Below are positions 23,552-36,675 of a DNA stretch of 64,000 nucleotides, one piece after another. The stretch covers positions 9,179,464 to 9,243,463 of the forward strand of contig CM049320.1 in the NCBI GenBank assembly GCA_026874595.1, in the 5' to 3' direction. A program made the position numbers and the translations under genes. Origin of the DNA: Sipunculus nudus (taxonomy: Eukaryota; Annelida; Sipuncula; Golfingiida; Sipunculidae). The notes beneath the pieces are model-generated. The model searched no databases. It was given only the letters and a program-made list of their open reading frames with translations, and was not told the origin of the DNA. The number at the start of each line of letters is the position of its first letter. Within the stretch, counting starts at the first letter, position 1.

Positions 23552-25145
23552 AACACAGCTTCTTTACCAGATTTGGCACAGTGCCATGACAGGACCGAAT
23601 CCAGGAGCTATCAAGAATCCAGGGGTGGGGTGGGGGGTTGGGGTTGTTGGGGGAAATGGGGCTAAGGCGCAGGCTCCTAGAGCAGGAGTTAGAGGGCTAC
23701 CTAGAATGGCGGATCCGGGGGGGGGGGGGGCACCTGTGGCGCCACTCCCCACCCCTATCCCCATTCAGCTCTGACATATCTCATTTATCTATTTATTTTC
23801 CAAGTCATTCATGAAAATTTTCTATTTTTTTAGATGTTTTTCCCCCATCAAATTTAATTATTAGGTTATCCATTATTTATTACATTCTACTTCACAAGTT
23901 GAGGCAGCTCTGTGATTTGAATCATAACACCGAGCCCCTTCCACCACCCTCCCCTTCTAATTATTTTATATCTTTCATAGGCTGAAAATGCATTAAGAAA
24001 TAAAAATATTAACAATTAAAAAGCAATAATAATATTGTTAATATATATATATATATATATTTAATATAATATTGCATACTTGAGATATTATGTAGGGGCA
24101 TATAAATATATAAATTTAAACATATATGTATATAAATGCAGACAAAACAAAATATATGCACAATTTAAAAAAAAATTAAAATTTTTAAATTTTAACCCGC
24201 CACCCCTCCCCGTGCTGGAATCCGCCCAGAATCTCTTGATTTTTAGAATTGTGTTCTAAATTCGCCTATAAATTTTGAGAAATATTTCACTCAACAGTCT
24301 TGCTGTACATGCTGATTGTTTCTCTGTAATCTTTGTGAGTTTTCTGGATTATATTGGATGTCAGGGACTGAGAACCATCCTTCTTGGATTTCATTGACTG
24401 CAATATCCTTGACTATTTTTGTAATATCCGCTGGTACGCTGATACATATCTGTATATATACTTAAGGGCAAGAGCTGTCAACCTTGTCTGACTCATAGTT
24501 GACTCGAGATAGGCTTTAAAAGTCTCCGTAAACTAATCCATCTATTGCAATCGCAACTGGTGACTGGGAGAGTTGCTGATATTTTCAACATTGTCTTGAC
24601 ATCATGATAGAATTTTCATCGCAAAATTTTTTTTCGGCTCCGCCACAGCCTAAGCTGAAGCTGTTTACATGCTTGGGTCAACGGTTAGAGGAGAATCTAA
24701 TTATACGTTTTTAATAGCCAATACATTGAAAGATTGTTTAACGTGCATATTACTATGTGAGCGATAATAGGCCCTCAATATCATATTTTCATGATCAGTA
24801 ACCATAAATAAAGGTTTTCTTCCGTTTTATACTTTCGTACATGTAGGGGCAACTGCTAACATCACGAGACGGAACCAGATAAAGATAATATTTTGGTACC
24901 CACGTTGTGGCGAAATTACTGTCAGCGAATTACAGCATGCGACTAAATCTTAATGTTGCACCCCGTAACTAGACGGCGTGGCTGTACAGCTTCACATATA
25001 TCCCCCAAATCCGAGTATATAGCTACAAAAACTAAAATTATATGGTTATCTTTAAATAACAATTTTATTATTAGTACTATCCTTTTTTATATATTTTTGT
25101 TGGAGGTCACCGCCTCCATTTTTTAATGCTAGCTTAACTTATTAT
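23552..25145. other. Non-coding; possible hAT-like remnant and TA tract
   Basis: No gene. GGCGGATCCGGGG at about 23,709 and, inverted, a GGGCGGATTCCAG sequence ending near 24,225 resemble the termini of hAT non-autonomous elements. No target duplication fits, so the element is only a suggestion. A (TA)n tract lies at about 24,039-24,060. Confidence 0.35.
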
Positions 25146-25477
25146 ATGTACATCTGCACATTTCCATTCTGGTTTCGGACTACGGGACAGGGCAGTATCA
25201 CACGCTTCCTCTCATTTGATAGCCTGGCGTTAACCAGGCCCGATGACTACTGCACCTGCGGGCCCTGGGTTGGTAATCATACCACCGAGGACCTCCGAAA
25301 GGCGCACTCGTTTGTGAGTGAAACACGGCCGTTGGACACGACTTTCTCATTAAGCCTGCAGAGCGCTCATCCTGGGTGGGGGCCGACCGTGAAAAACCTA
25401 ACCGCCTCAGCTGAGGTTCGAACTCACGATCTCCCGGCTTTGAGTCCTGCGCTCTACCCCTGAGCCACAGAAGCCGG
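25146..25477 (-). repeat. tRNA-derived SINE
   Basis: Read on the minus strand from 25,477, the head resembles a tRNA. It has an A-box-like TGGCTCAGGGGT (25,456-25,467) and a B-box-like AGTTCGAACCTC (25,413-25,424), 32 bases apart, followed by a body of about 250 bp that is GC-rich compared with its surroundings. This is the layout of a Pol III-transcribed SINE, mobilised in trans by a LINE. The long plus-strand open frame across it is a by-product. I cannot name the family. A lone tRNA pseudogene is the alternative, but the long body argues against it. Confidence 0.7.
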
Positions 25478-26589
25478 TTACTATTCTTAATAATATATAA
25501 TAACCTGGTATATACTTAACATAATATAATACATATCTCAATAATATTTGATACCAATTTAATACCTAATTCAGTAAGTTTAAATTTGTTTTCATTCATA
25601 CAATGTAGTTAAAACAGGTTCTTTTTTATTTGCTTTACTGTAAAGTAAAAGCTCTATGTTTTATATGTTTTAATGTATATAGTTATCTCAAGGGCTTCAA
25701 CAGAAACCTTATTATCATATATGTTATGCAGTTAAGAAAACAGCGGCTTGCTTTGCCTTTGCTCTACATGTAATATCAAATTATTTCCTTATTGCAACTT
25801 TATGATATGTTTTTAATGATACAGTATGACAAATTTGTGTGATATTTAATGCATTAATTGCTATAACTAGCCACAGTCAACCTTGTTTATTTTATATTCT
25901 AAACAGTTAACAGACATGTAAGTCGACTTGATAATGCATTAGGTGTTCAAATAATATGGTGATGGATAAGTTCTCCGATTCTTCCTTGATATATATTTTA
26001 CTTTATATGTAGTTTGTAGGCTTTTTAGAGGTAGTATTAAGGTATTTTTTTTATACACAGTGTACCTCTCTCTCTCTCTCTCTCTCTCTGTATGTGATTG
26101 ACATTTTGGAATAAATATCGTCACACCGTGATGTCTGCCTTTGTGTTACGTCTTTTTCCCCTACACCAACACATATATGGACTTTTTGGTCATTTGATCT
26201 TTTTTGTGTTAATTGCACGTGCTTTTTTACTACACTGGTGACATATAGAAGAAACCTTGCATCTCCACGGTACAACTCAGTATTACTTCATGCTCATAAT
26301 AGGGTTCTTAATGGTTTACAAATGATAATGGTTTATAGAAAACATCCCACTTTGCATTTACAAGTGCAGATAGTCACAAGCAATTCTTAAACCATCCCTA
26401 ATACCTAACATTAGTGAGAACTATATTCCCGATGGTTAAGTATTCCATTTCATGAATAGAGCAAGCAGAAAAAAAAGCAATAATGAAATGGGTAAATTTG
26501 CAGCCATTTTATGAAATGGACCATATCACACCTAGGGGCGTGACCTCGAGTCTTACCTTAATCTAAAGAAAATGTCTTTGAAAAATAGC
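25478..26589. other. No gene; (TC)n microsatellite
   Basis: AT-rich non-coding stretch with a (TC)n tract at about 26,066-26,089. No supported features otherwise. Confidence 0.45.
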
Positions 26590-26935
26590 TTTTTCTTGGA
26601 TATGAAAATTTTAGCTGATGACCAGAAGCTTCTTGATGGAGCGTAACAGTGAAAAAGCTCTTGTAGGTAAAGAAGGAGCTAAATTATTTATTGCTTTTAT
26701 ACAATAATTACCATTTAATTTTGAAAAAAAACTAAACTTTCCCTTCCTGGAAGTCTGGGGCCTGTAACAAAATATAACAGGAACCTCATACAAAACCAGA
26801 TGATGATGCAAAAGATGATTCAGACACTATATTCTTAATAATTATAAAGGTTTAAACTTTAAGGATTCTTTTGACAAGAAAAGTGAAATATTCTCAAACT
26901 ACTCAGCAGAATCTTATAATTGACATGATAAGCAT
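26590..26935 (-). pseudogene. CR1/Jockey-like LINE C-terminal relic, copy 2
   Basis: Minus-strand KAINNLAPS is followed, after a one-base shift, by YLQELFHCYAPSRSFWS. It is the DNA-level partner of 18,740-19,185 and precedes R1 copy c, as copy 1 precedes R1 copy b. Strongly decayed. Confidence 0.6.
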
Positions 26936-26984
26936 TTGACATGAACAAGTAAAATTGATTAATGGAACGTATATGCAATAATGC

Positions 26985-27880
26985 CTTTACATGTTATAGA
27001 TGGAAATGACTGTAAAAACCTATTCTCTAAGCTTGTCTATCTGCTTATATCTTTATCCATTACAGTTTAAAGTATTTTTATGGTTTCGTACCCACGACAA
27101 ATATATCAGCTCAATTGAACGTTGATTTTACAGCTTTATTAAATTTATATTTTAGCGGCCATATTGGAAATAGCCCCCAGGTTGAGTTGTTCCAGACCCT
27201 TATGCAATTACTCGTTTCTATTCAAACCTGTACTAGTTAGTGTTTCTGGCTTGGGTTAGTGTGTTGCGAGGAATACCTTTCCTCTAAGATACATTCTAAA
27301 GATGTTATATCCGCCTAAAACCTTAGTTCCAATGCATCGGTTAAGGATTATTTGAACGTTTCCTACTAAGGCAATCATCAGCTGTTGAACACGGTTACGT
27401 TGTTTCAATTAAAAGTTTTGAACTCTCAGTTTCATAAAGTATAGCCAAGTTAGATCAGACATACTGAAAAAATCTACAACCAATACGATCAGGGACTTCC
27501 CTTTTCATGAAACATTCACATAAAAATTCCATTTTATAACACTGATGAAAAGAAACGAAGAATGCCCGAAAGCATGGAAAAGAGCTCAAAATTGGTTTAA
27601 ATAAACATAATTTAATGGTGAGATAATATTTAAGGTAGAGGTTCTCCTAACGTTTTGATCTATTTCAGTTGAAAAAAAATCAACTTGATAAAAAATGAAC
27701 AACCATTGGTATTGTAATATTTTAAACTAAATATATATTGACTAGCACTTTATTTTGTAGGACTGTAAAAAAACTGCTTTTCTAGATTAAATACCTGTAT
27801 TGACATGTGTATGTTATTTCAAAGCTACTTATTTGACAATTCTATCATAAAAAAACAAATCACATAATTTAAGGCTGCTC
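26985..27880. repeat. R1 dispersed repeat, copy c
   Basis: Starts with CATGTTATAGATGGAAATGA, matching about 7,804, and carries GGCCATATTGGAA, ATTTGAACGTTTCCt and ATCATCAGCTGTTGA. It contains the left 0.46 kb missing from copy b. A central stretch is deleted relative to copy a. Confidence 0.7.
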
Positions 27881-29089
27881 ATCTTAACATTTCAAATTTT
27901 CACACCAGGTGGTACCAGCGACTCCCTCTGGCCCGTGGACTATAATGTGTTCTATTTACTGTTGACTCGTCAGCTTCACAGACCACCGAACGCGCATTCC
28001 AAACTGCCAACTGTAATGCCCCTGCCGCCATTTACGGCAAGGATATGTATCTTCATCATTCGATGAATAAAGTTGGGAGATTTGACAAAAATTACAATAT
28101 AGTCACCGAATGTAACAAATGTTTAACAGATATTGTCATTTAGTATAACCAGCTACTTTTACAAAAACTTTGTGCCTGTTTTTTTTCTTTCTATGCTATT
28201 TACAAAGGATGCTGTTCACGTTATAAGACTTAAATATTTAGACTGGTGAGAGGTAGAACCAGATTCATAAAGTTGAAATATGTTGACTTATATAACATTA
28301 TGAAATTCGCATACTATATTTGGATACAACTCATTTAGCAATATGTCAATTGAGGACAAGGTTTAACTCAAACAGAAGCTTTTGGTCAAATAACACATTA
28401 AAAACATTATAATGTGCAATGTGAAATGAATGATGTAGATTGTAGAAGGATAACCAAAGTTACATGTTTAATAATATCAAATATATGATTAAGATATATA
28501 TTATGCTTAGGTGAGTTACAAAGGGTAGAATATAACCACAACTATTTCAACTTAATTTGCCATCCATATTCTTTAATTAGAGGCAAATTGTAATGGCTGG
28601 TAGTGTTGAGTAGTTAACTGTTAATAAGATAGTACAGAAGTGCAGTCTGGTGGGGAACCGAAAAAATGTGTTACAGTTTTCTAAAATATTTAAAGTGTGT
28701 AATCTTTTCAGAAATACCTATAATAACTAACTTAACACAATGACTGATTATATGGCAATATTAATTTTTTTTTCAGTTATAGTGTACATGGGACCCAGAA
28801 GGGAAGGGGGTGGGGGGGGGGGTGGGGGTGGGAGGCAGGGTCTCAGGGGATATTTGTGACCGGCTGTACCTTTTTAGGCCAAACAATTAAATATGTTTTA
28901 AGTTTCTGAGGCGAGAATTATCCCTAAAATAAAGCCAGATGGACGCTCATGAACAAATAAATGATAAAATTGTTCAATGGTATGATGTAAAAGTATTAAT
29001 TTTTTGTGTGAGTAAGGTATATGAAATAAATGAAATGTCATTTAAATCTTTGCAACCTTAAAACAATAATATTTCTGTTTATTTCAAAT
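27881..29089. other. Non-coding, fragments of a dispersed repeat
   Basis: No gene. About 27,900-28,140 (CACCAgGTGGTACCA and TAATGCCCCTGCCGCCA-like) recurs at 39,840-39,890 and about 47,740-47,830 and 49,440-49,590. A G-rich low-complexity patch lies at about 28,805-28,840. Confidence 0.45.
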
Positions 29090-29349
29090 AAAAAGACTGA
29101 TTTTCCAGCCACTTTGTAATTTCAATCATTTTATAAGGTGCCTGAGTGAACCAGTCAATTATTAAATTGACTGAAAAGTTCAAGCAATTTACAAATTGAC
29201 TGATTTAACATAGTGACTGTTACATAAATACCTGGAAAAAGAACGATTTATTGGCCTTTTATTGAGACAAGAGTAAAAATGAATGCAGACGTGGGTGATA
29301 CCTTAAGGGGATGTTGGACATTGCGAATGTAATCATGAACATTCTCAAA

Positions 29350-29579
29350 ATTAAAGGCATACTGACTTTGCTAACCTTCCGCTCAGCCAAGGAAGTTCTG
29401 TTTTGGCTACGGGTCAGTTAAGGTTATTAAGCTGATTAAAGAATTAAATTTTAATTTGATATCGTTTCAATGCGCTAATTATATATGTAAAATTTACAAA
29501 TTCTTATCACTGACCTGATCTGCTACAAACGACACACTACGCTGCCAATGTGTTTCCGAATTCTGCGGAACAATAAATG

Positions 29580-29640
<61 letters not shown>

Positions 29641-29645
29641 CTACT

Positions 29646-29703
<58 letters not shown>

Positions 29704-30090
29704 CACATATAGATTGGCATTGCAATAAAAGATTTTATCACTAAATATACTTGCCTTCTAATATTATCTGATGCGATTGCCAACCATTTCGTAGCGTTGG
29801 GTCAGTATTGAGTATCATTATTAAACACGATACAATCGGTTTCTCTGTAAAGAAAGATATGTTATCAATGTTATGGGCCTTGAGATCTTTTGAGATTTTG
29901 ACTAGATCTTCTCTAGGACATAATATATAAAATGAGGTGCCTGTTGCTCAGGGATATTGTATGGTTACACACGTAATGAAAACAGGGTTAAATACTTTAA
30001 TACTGTAAAACCATTTGCATTTATAACATACATAAAATGCCAGAATTATTAGATCATTTGTGTTTCAGTTATCATTTTTGCAGACAATAA
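29350..30090. repeat. R2 dispersed repeat, copy b, with long (TA)n
   Basis: Partner of 21,960-22,745. The (TA)n at the shared position is much longer here: about 29,583-29,633 and 29,648-29,696, split by a short CTATTCTACTGG spacer. The open frame over it is a repeat artefact. Confidence 0.75.
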
Positions 30091-31930
30091 TAGTAACAAT
30101 AATGGGTGCAAAGATGTGACAGATTGCACTCTTTGGGGCATTAAATTAAATCATCTTCCGTTCAAGGTTATAACAAATAAATTTACTTTTATATGGAGAG
30201 GCATTCATAACTCATGGTACAAACAAATTCGTGATCATAAAAAAACGCAAAGGAGCAAAGTCACTTTCTTACGTTGCACATCCTTACCGCTCTTTGCCTA
30301 TCGCCTTACAATATTATGACACCTTTCGTTCAACCAAGAATGTTAAAATGGACAGGCGTTCAGAGCAAAAAGGATGGTAACATTTTGTTTACAGGTGCGT
30401 TGCAGTACATAATTTTATAAAAGAGAATCGTCTAGGTTAAAGCTGACGAATTTGAAGTGAAAGAGTTCTCAGAGATTTACAACTGAACTGTCCCCAACAT
30501 CAAATAAAACACCTGGTTTCCCTAAACCCACGTTCCCACGCTAACATCGATATATGATACTGTATATTACCTTCGCCTAAATTATCAATTTAATTATTTC
30601 TTAAGTTGTAAATTTCAGACTTTTTCCCTTAAAGGATAAAGTACATTTCTGGAAAAAATGTTGCTGCCCCCTCTGTGTGTCACCGCAATATGTTTATCGG
30701 TAAGTGAGTGGTCCACTAGAGAACCTTTAAATCAATTTTAGGCGATAAGGAACCTATATACTCTGTCAAATATGAGAGCTCACCGAGCTCATCAGGGTGG
30801 TATATGTAGAAACAATAATACTCGGAGTAGTTGATTAATTTACTAATCGATTTGTCAATGCATTGTTACACCCCTGAATATTAAATTTTACAACATGAAC
30901 AAATAGGAAAAGCCCACTGCTTGCTAAATGAGAAAGCTCAAATATACAGGGCATTAGAAAATGAACCATGTGATATAAATTTATTATTTAAGAAACAGAT
31001 TCTTCACATAGTGGTGATATATCCCATAGTGGTGATCTAATAGATTGTCATAGAATCTCACCCAAAGCTGGAACCAATATTTCTGAGATCCAGAACATTA
31101 CAATACTCTCAGACCAAGGATTGAGGGAGTAAAAGTCTATCCTTATATCAGAATATATGCTGCTGCAGCCCGACTAAACAGTTATTTATGTTTATACATA
31201 AGTAAATGGTGTGTGGCAATCTAAGCTGATCTTGGTACGTAACTAGCGTTTAAGTTATTCTATTTAATTCCGCCACATATGCACAGGTTAATCCTACATA
31301 TTAAGTCACGATTAATTCATGAGGTCCCCCGGACAAAGATGGATGCCATACAGTAAGGCAGTTCTTTTTACACATATGTGACCCTTTGATTAAATAATTA
31401 CATGCAGTCATACCAATTATGATGATTTATTATGATCTTTCGGCTTGGTGACATTTGGGCACATAACATTTACAAACATCACGCTCAGTCCTGGAATAGT
31501 TGTTTCGACAGGGAGTCTGTTATGATCAGGTATATAATTACTGACCAACAAACAAACAGACCACAAAGTGTGCTTGAACTGTTTTATATATAATATAATA
31601 TAATATAATATATATCTGTAATCCCCTGCATTTTAAACCTGAGATTTTCATTGGTAAAGATTCAATTAAAATCGCATCCATAGAACAATTATCCTTAAAC
31701 TCACATTTGCCCCCTCAGAAATTGTCTGTTCTTTCTTAATGAGTACCTTCAAATCTCTCATAACAAAAAAAAAATAAATAGAGAATCATCAGGTTAAAAT
31801 GAACTGTTTCAGTGCTACTGTATTTTATTTGTATAATGCGTTTTTATTTTGAAACATTTTGATTTTTGCAAGTGATATACGTAGTGTAGAAGGGCAGCGC
31901 TTTCTATAATTTATGAGACAATTGATAGAT
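30091..31930. other. No gene recognised
   Basis: Non-coding. An open frame at 30,116-30,319 resembles nothing I know. A TAATA-type low-complexity tract lies at about 31,583-31,612. The stretch from about 31,600 to 31,930 may be further decayed sequence of the antisense LINE to its right, but no motif supports it. Confidence 0.4.
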
Positions 31931-31939
31931 TTATATTAT

Positions 31940-33400
31940 GTATAATTCAGTTCAGCTCCAACATTCGGTAACAGTTAGGTCTTTTCCAGTAGCGTAGAAA
32001 AGACCCTTCAACTGAAGAACTCTTCAAAATTTGTATTATTGGTCCAAATTGGACACCAATACACTCTTATAATTATTCAGTTGATACTGGGTCTTAAATG
32101 CATGATTTTGTTCCTGAATGAGTTGCCAATTGCATAATCTCTAAAGCTGGCTTAGGTTTTAAAGAGATAAAAATGTTCATCAGCTGTCCTGTAAAATTCC
32201 CTATAATTTATCATATTTTTGAAGTTCTCATTCTGAATGTTAATTTGCATGTGACTCATGATTTTGTCAATAATATCAATAGAAAATCACTGAATCTCTC
32301 ACATAATATATTGTCTTTTTCACATTTAGGATAAGGGGTTACAGATTCACCTTGTGTCAATTTTGCAATAACTTTGTAGACTATCTTTTAGATATCCCTG
32401 GCATTTGTGTACTTCAATTGATTAGAATATGTTTTTTGCGATGTCGTGATTTTTGAAGGTATTGTAATTTGTAATCGTACTTTATTGAAACTTTTGTGAT
32501 CATATTCCAATTCAGATTCTGGCCAATTATCCGCTGCTTTACGTTTCTATTTTTTAACCTCAAAGATCTTGATTGATCCGTTGTGATGCCTGTTTGTATT
32601 TTTAGTTTTCAGAACAACTGGAGTATGGCCATTTATAATTTCTTTTAGTACCCGAATATATATCATTGGCTTCTCATGAACCGATCTATTCTTCATATCC
32701 ATCAGATCTGTTGACATAATTTCATTCTTCAATTTTTGTACATCTATTTCTAGAATTTTCCTAAATGACATTTCGTTGGTTTCTGTCTCTCGTTTGGTTA
32801 GTTCTATGTGAGCCTTAATACATGTGTGATCATAAATAAAGTATCTTCCCTGTGGGGGTTGTAGCAATGCACCATCTCCTTCCTGGTAAACAGGAAGATG
32901 AAGTGCATGTCTGATTCATGGGTGGCTAAAGATACGTAATTGTTCAAATTCAATATCCACTAATGAATCAAGAAATTTTCCAGTATAAATGTTTACTTTG
33001 TCTTCGAAATAAAAATTGAAATCCTCTCTTATAATCATCATGTGTGGTGTTGTCACTATGTACGCACTGAATGCCTCAATAACATAATTCAGTCTAGCGG
33101 AATGCTTATCGGTGTAAGGTGGACTTTAAACAACTATAACATGAGGTGAGTCCGATTTACATCTCACAATCCACTCTTAAATCTCAAATGATTTCAATTG
33201 GCCCCCACCTGCTGGATCGGGTATTGTTCAAAGAGGTAACCGGTCAAAGAATTAACCGCTCGTTGTTGCCTCATCACTGATTGAATTGTTAAGTCTTCCA
33301 GCCATGTTTCAGAGACCAGGAACAAGTCTTAACCATCAGTGATGATGTTATCTAGAAAATCCTCTCATAATACAAAAATGCTATACCTCTGCTATAATAA
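31940..33400 (-). pseudogene. LINE ORF2 endonuclease-to-RT region, antisense
   Basis: On the minus strand: an NIITDG...DLFLVSETWLED string (SETW motif at about 33,302-33,323), then REDFNFYFEDKVN near 33,010-33,030 (the DFN motif). A 106-codon open piece follows at 32,547-32,867. After that comes a linker and, near 31,965-32,040, ILKSSSVEGSFLRYW, which is the segment just before RT motif 1 in CR1/Jockey-group LINEs. Several stops are present, and the RT core itself is not recognisable further left. The APE-type endonuclease nicks the target DNA in live copies. Confidence 0.65.
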
Positions 33401-34238
33401 AAAGAAAAAGAAATTTATTTTGTCGTCATTGTTAGGCCATGCTGGCACAGGCAAATGTCACTGGATTGAGACATGTAATAAACGTTTGTCCATTAATTAA
33501 CATTACATACTTATGGTGTTTATTTATGAAGATCTGATACATACATACAACTGTCTGAAAGCAGCGACCTGTAGAAGGAGTAATTAAACAAAAGAAAAAT
33601 CAAGGACGATATATTTTACATCAAAGCCAAACAAATTTTGATTAGAATCAAACTGCTATGCAATATGATACTTTAAATTTATATCGAGTCATTTTCATAA
33701 AGTGGGGGATGTCTGAGGTGCAAACCATTTTTTTTACATTTATCATGGATATATCATCATTAAATTTACATGTGGCATGTTAGAAAAAGGAAATTATTCC
33801 TGTCTCTTGAATTATTCGATGAATTTACATTCAATCCAGGTCAATTTTACTCAAAATTCTATCACACACGCAAATCTAGTCAAATTGACATGTAGGAATT
33901 ACTCAGGAAAAATAAGAAGAGTAAATATTTTACATTACCACTGTGTTTAACAACAAGCCCTCTGAGGCCCACTGTTTCAATGATAAGTGATTAAAAGCTA
34001 GTTTACAGGGCAGATGTTACTTTTATTCCAGATTGATATATGGGGTAACTCCATCCAAAATCTTCTGTAAGCAGGATTTATCCTTACAATGCATTGTTTG
34101 TTTTTACCTAAAAAATCTCATGTTTGTATTATTACTAATAGCTGTAGTAAAAATGTTATGATTGACACTCATGGATTATTAAATATTCTTATTAAAGCCT
34201 GATGCTTTATGAAAAAAAAACTTTGAAAGCCACGTATC

Positions 34239-34292
<54 letters not shown>

Positions 34293-35079
34293 AAGCAGTG
34301 CATTCAGGTGGGTTTGAAATAACTAGGTCTCTTTACCGTGAAGAACAAAATGATTCACTTTTCAAAAATAAAAAAAAATGTAAATTATCTCGAGATAAGT
34401 TGGAAAGAAAAATTGATTTTAAAATTTAAAAAGAATTGCTTTTTGAGAAAGGAAAGGCCACATCCCTTTTCAGGTGTCCGTTCGTTGATCCCTAAGGAAT
34501 GTTTACTAGCCTTAAGGTTTTTAACTTCACATTCATAGCAGCTTAAAGAAAGTAACATTTTCTTGATTCAGATTTAATAAATTTCGCAGACTTGTAAGTC
34601 TTCAGTGTTCATAAACCTTTTATTTTTTTTTATTTATTCATAAATGACTTGTTAACATTTCAATATTTAAATTAATCAATAAGTGTCTTATTTTTTATAA
34701 AGTTCATACTAGTTCCCTGCAGGAAATCAGAGTGAAATCACGTCAGAGGGATGGTCGAAGCATTTAAAGACAGTTTATACCAAAGTTTGTAATGCAGAAA
34801 TACATCTTGAAAGTTTTTAATGTTTGTTTTTATAGAAGTTATAATCACATTTACAATTTACAAAGTGTATTTTATTTATTTATTTTTATTTATTTTAGTA
34901 TATTAAAGTGCCAAACTCACTGTATTTAATACAATAGCTCTAAGGTACTGTACACAGTAAAATAAATTACGATGACTAAAAAAGAAAATGAGTGACAGAT
35001 AATACAATTAAAATGACTAGAAAAATAGATATGCGGAAAGCTAAATAATCGAGAATACAAACAAAGTGGGTGATAACGG
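33401..35079. other. No gene; (GA)n microsatellite
   Basis: AT-rich, no supported gene. A (GA)n tract lies at about 34,244-34,289. Confidence 0.5.
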
Positions 35080-35414
35080 CTAATAATATGCCAACTGGAA
35101 ACGGTGTGTTTTCAGTAGTCTTTTGAAACACAGAACACTTGAGGCATCCTTGATATGTTGAGGAAGATTATTCAAGAGGATAGCGGAGGAGTATCTAAAT
35201 GATCTCTTTCCGTACTGTGTCCGGGCCCTCGGCACCTCAAGGAGAGATTTAATGGCCGACCTGAGTGCACGCACCGGGCAATACTCCTTAATCATATCGA
35301 GGTATGAAGGTGCCAAGCCATGGAGGGCTTTGTAGGTAAGTAACAGTATTTTAAAACAAGGTCTTTACTCCACCGGCAGCCAATGTAGCTCCATAAGTAC
35401 CGGTTTGATGTGGG
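35080..35414 (-). pseudogene. CR1/Jockey-like LINE C-terminal relic
   Basis: The minus strand reads HIKPVLMELHWLPVE, a stop, then KILLLTYKALHGLAPSYLDM. The last 78 codons are open: VRALRSAIKSLLEVPRART, KRSFRYSSAILLNNLPQHI and SVLCFKRLLKTHRF. This is the standard C-terminal tail of CR1/L2/Jockey-group ORF2 proteins. It is better preserved than the relics at 18.7 and 26.6 kb and appears 5'-truncated. Confidence 0.8.
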
Positions 35415-36640
35415 CTCGCTGCTTGGTGAGTGTGATCATGAGTTGCAGCGAATACAAATAGGGATGTGGTTATTGCTGGCACACCATACTTATGTATGTT
35501 CCCATCCGGGATTGAGCAAGGCTCAGATAGAATTAAACATTTTAAGCCCTTTTGATAAATGTTCTATAGACCTGGAATCGGGGCTCAATTATCATATTAT
35601 CCTTGTAAGTAAGGTGTTGGATTTTGAAGGAAATGTACTCTCCAAGAGTTAGTCTTGTCGTAGAATATGGTCCTGGGGGGGGGGGGGGGGGGGGGCGGGG
35701 CGTGTTATTTTATGGTGGGTGTTGTGATAAGAGGGATTCAAAATGACTCACTAAATCATTGCAAAATAAACTGAATATGTAATGTATTTATGGCTGCCAG
35801 GCACTATACATATTAGCTGTTATTATAATATTAGACATAGGCTTAAATTAAAACATGAATTTTAATAAATAAAAATGGACTGCTTCTTTTTAAGGCATAA
35901 CGGAGTTTTTTTAAAGAAACATGAACACACATGCCAAGATAATTAATGTTTATATACATGATAAATAAAAAGATATTAATAATATTGTTTTGTGTAACAT
36001 TTATATTTTAGAAATATACAACGCTGTTAAAGTTGAAAGAATAGGAGTTAATGGAGACAAACCACGTGACATAAGGTCCTGGTTGTGTTTGTATGCCACG
36101 CTCACTGATTTTCATCTTCAGTATCAATTTGACAGCTGTTTGAATAGAGAGGTAGAAAACGACTGGCGCTTAAATATGATCATCGGTGATTGTTCAACCT
36201 TTTTATGTATCCAGTCACAGCGGCAAGTTAAGGGGAAAATCCATTCAGCCCGGGATATCGTTAACTTCCGCAATTGGTATCATGTATTCATGATAAATGA
36301 TGACATGTATTCATGATAAATGATGGTTTCTAAGCCGGAATAAAAGTGCTTGAACTCACGGTTACTGTCTAGAACTTTTATGTTTGGAAAATTAATATTG
36401 TAAATAAAGACGCTTTCAACAAACAGCGCGCAGTTGTGCAAGTGAAGTGGATAATTCTCGGCATTTGGACTTGTGAATTAAGTTGTCTTGCACCGCTAAG
36501 AGGTGGAGGTCATTACTGTGTTATTTATTACTGGTATATCGCCCATACTTAGTGTGTTGACAGTTTCTAAACCATTTTAGTACTGGAAACGAGTGCCTCT
36601 GTTGTTAGACTGTGTTTTAGTTGTTACTTGGCTCTACGTA
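35415..36640. other. No confident gene; unrecognised open frame and poly-G
   Basis: A G run of about 19 lies at 35,676-35,694. An open frame at about 36,011-36,313 (+) follows a TTTATATTTTAG acceptor-like string and has mixed composition, but I recognise nothing in it. A 22-base duplication (CATGTATTCATGATAAATGA and on) closes it near 36,280-36,320. The right end of the region should contain the 5' long terminal repeat of the Gypsy element below. An AATAAA lies near 36,403, but its left limit cannot be set. Confidence 0.35.
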
Positions 36641-36657
36641 TGAATGCCTACACCACA

Positions 36658-36675
36658 TGGTGTCAGAAGTAGTCA
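36658..36675 (+). other. Gypsy primer-binding site (tRNA-Leu type)
   Basis: TGGTGTCAGAAGTAGTCAGG-like sequence directly after ...CACCACA. Its first 14 bases are complementary to the 3' end of an animal tRNA-Leu (acceptor stem plus CCA), the usual place for minus-strand priming just inside a 5' long terminal repeat. Confidence 0.6.

Noticed and set aside
23499..23774. Glycine- and proline-rich open frames on both strands
   Set aside because: Produced by G/C runs at the edge of E680 copy 2 and low-complexity sequence.
25146..25463. 105-codon plus-strand frame
   Set aside because: Lies across the antisense SINE, including its tRNA-like promoter; a by-product of its GC-rich sequence.
32547..32867. 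106-codon minus-strand frame as a host gene
   Set aside because: Continuous with LINE endonuclease motifs on its N-terminal side and an RT-proximal linker on its C-terminal side, so it is part of a LINE relic.
36011..36313. Open frame after an acceptor-like TTTTAG
   Set aside because: Composition is intriguing, but there is no family, no donor and no supporting neighbour; left as unrecognised instead of called a gene.
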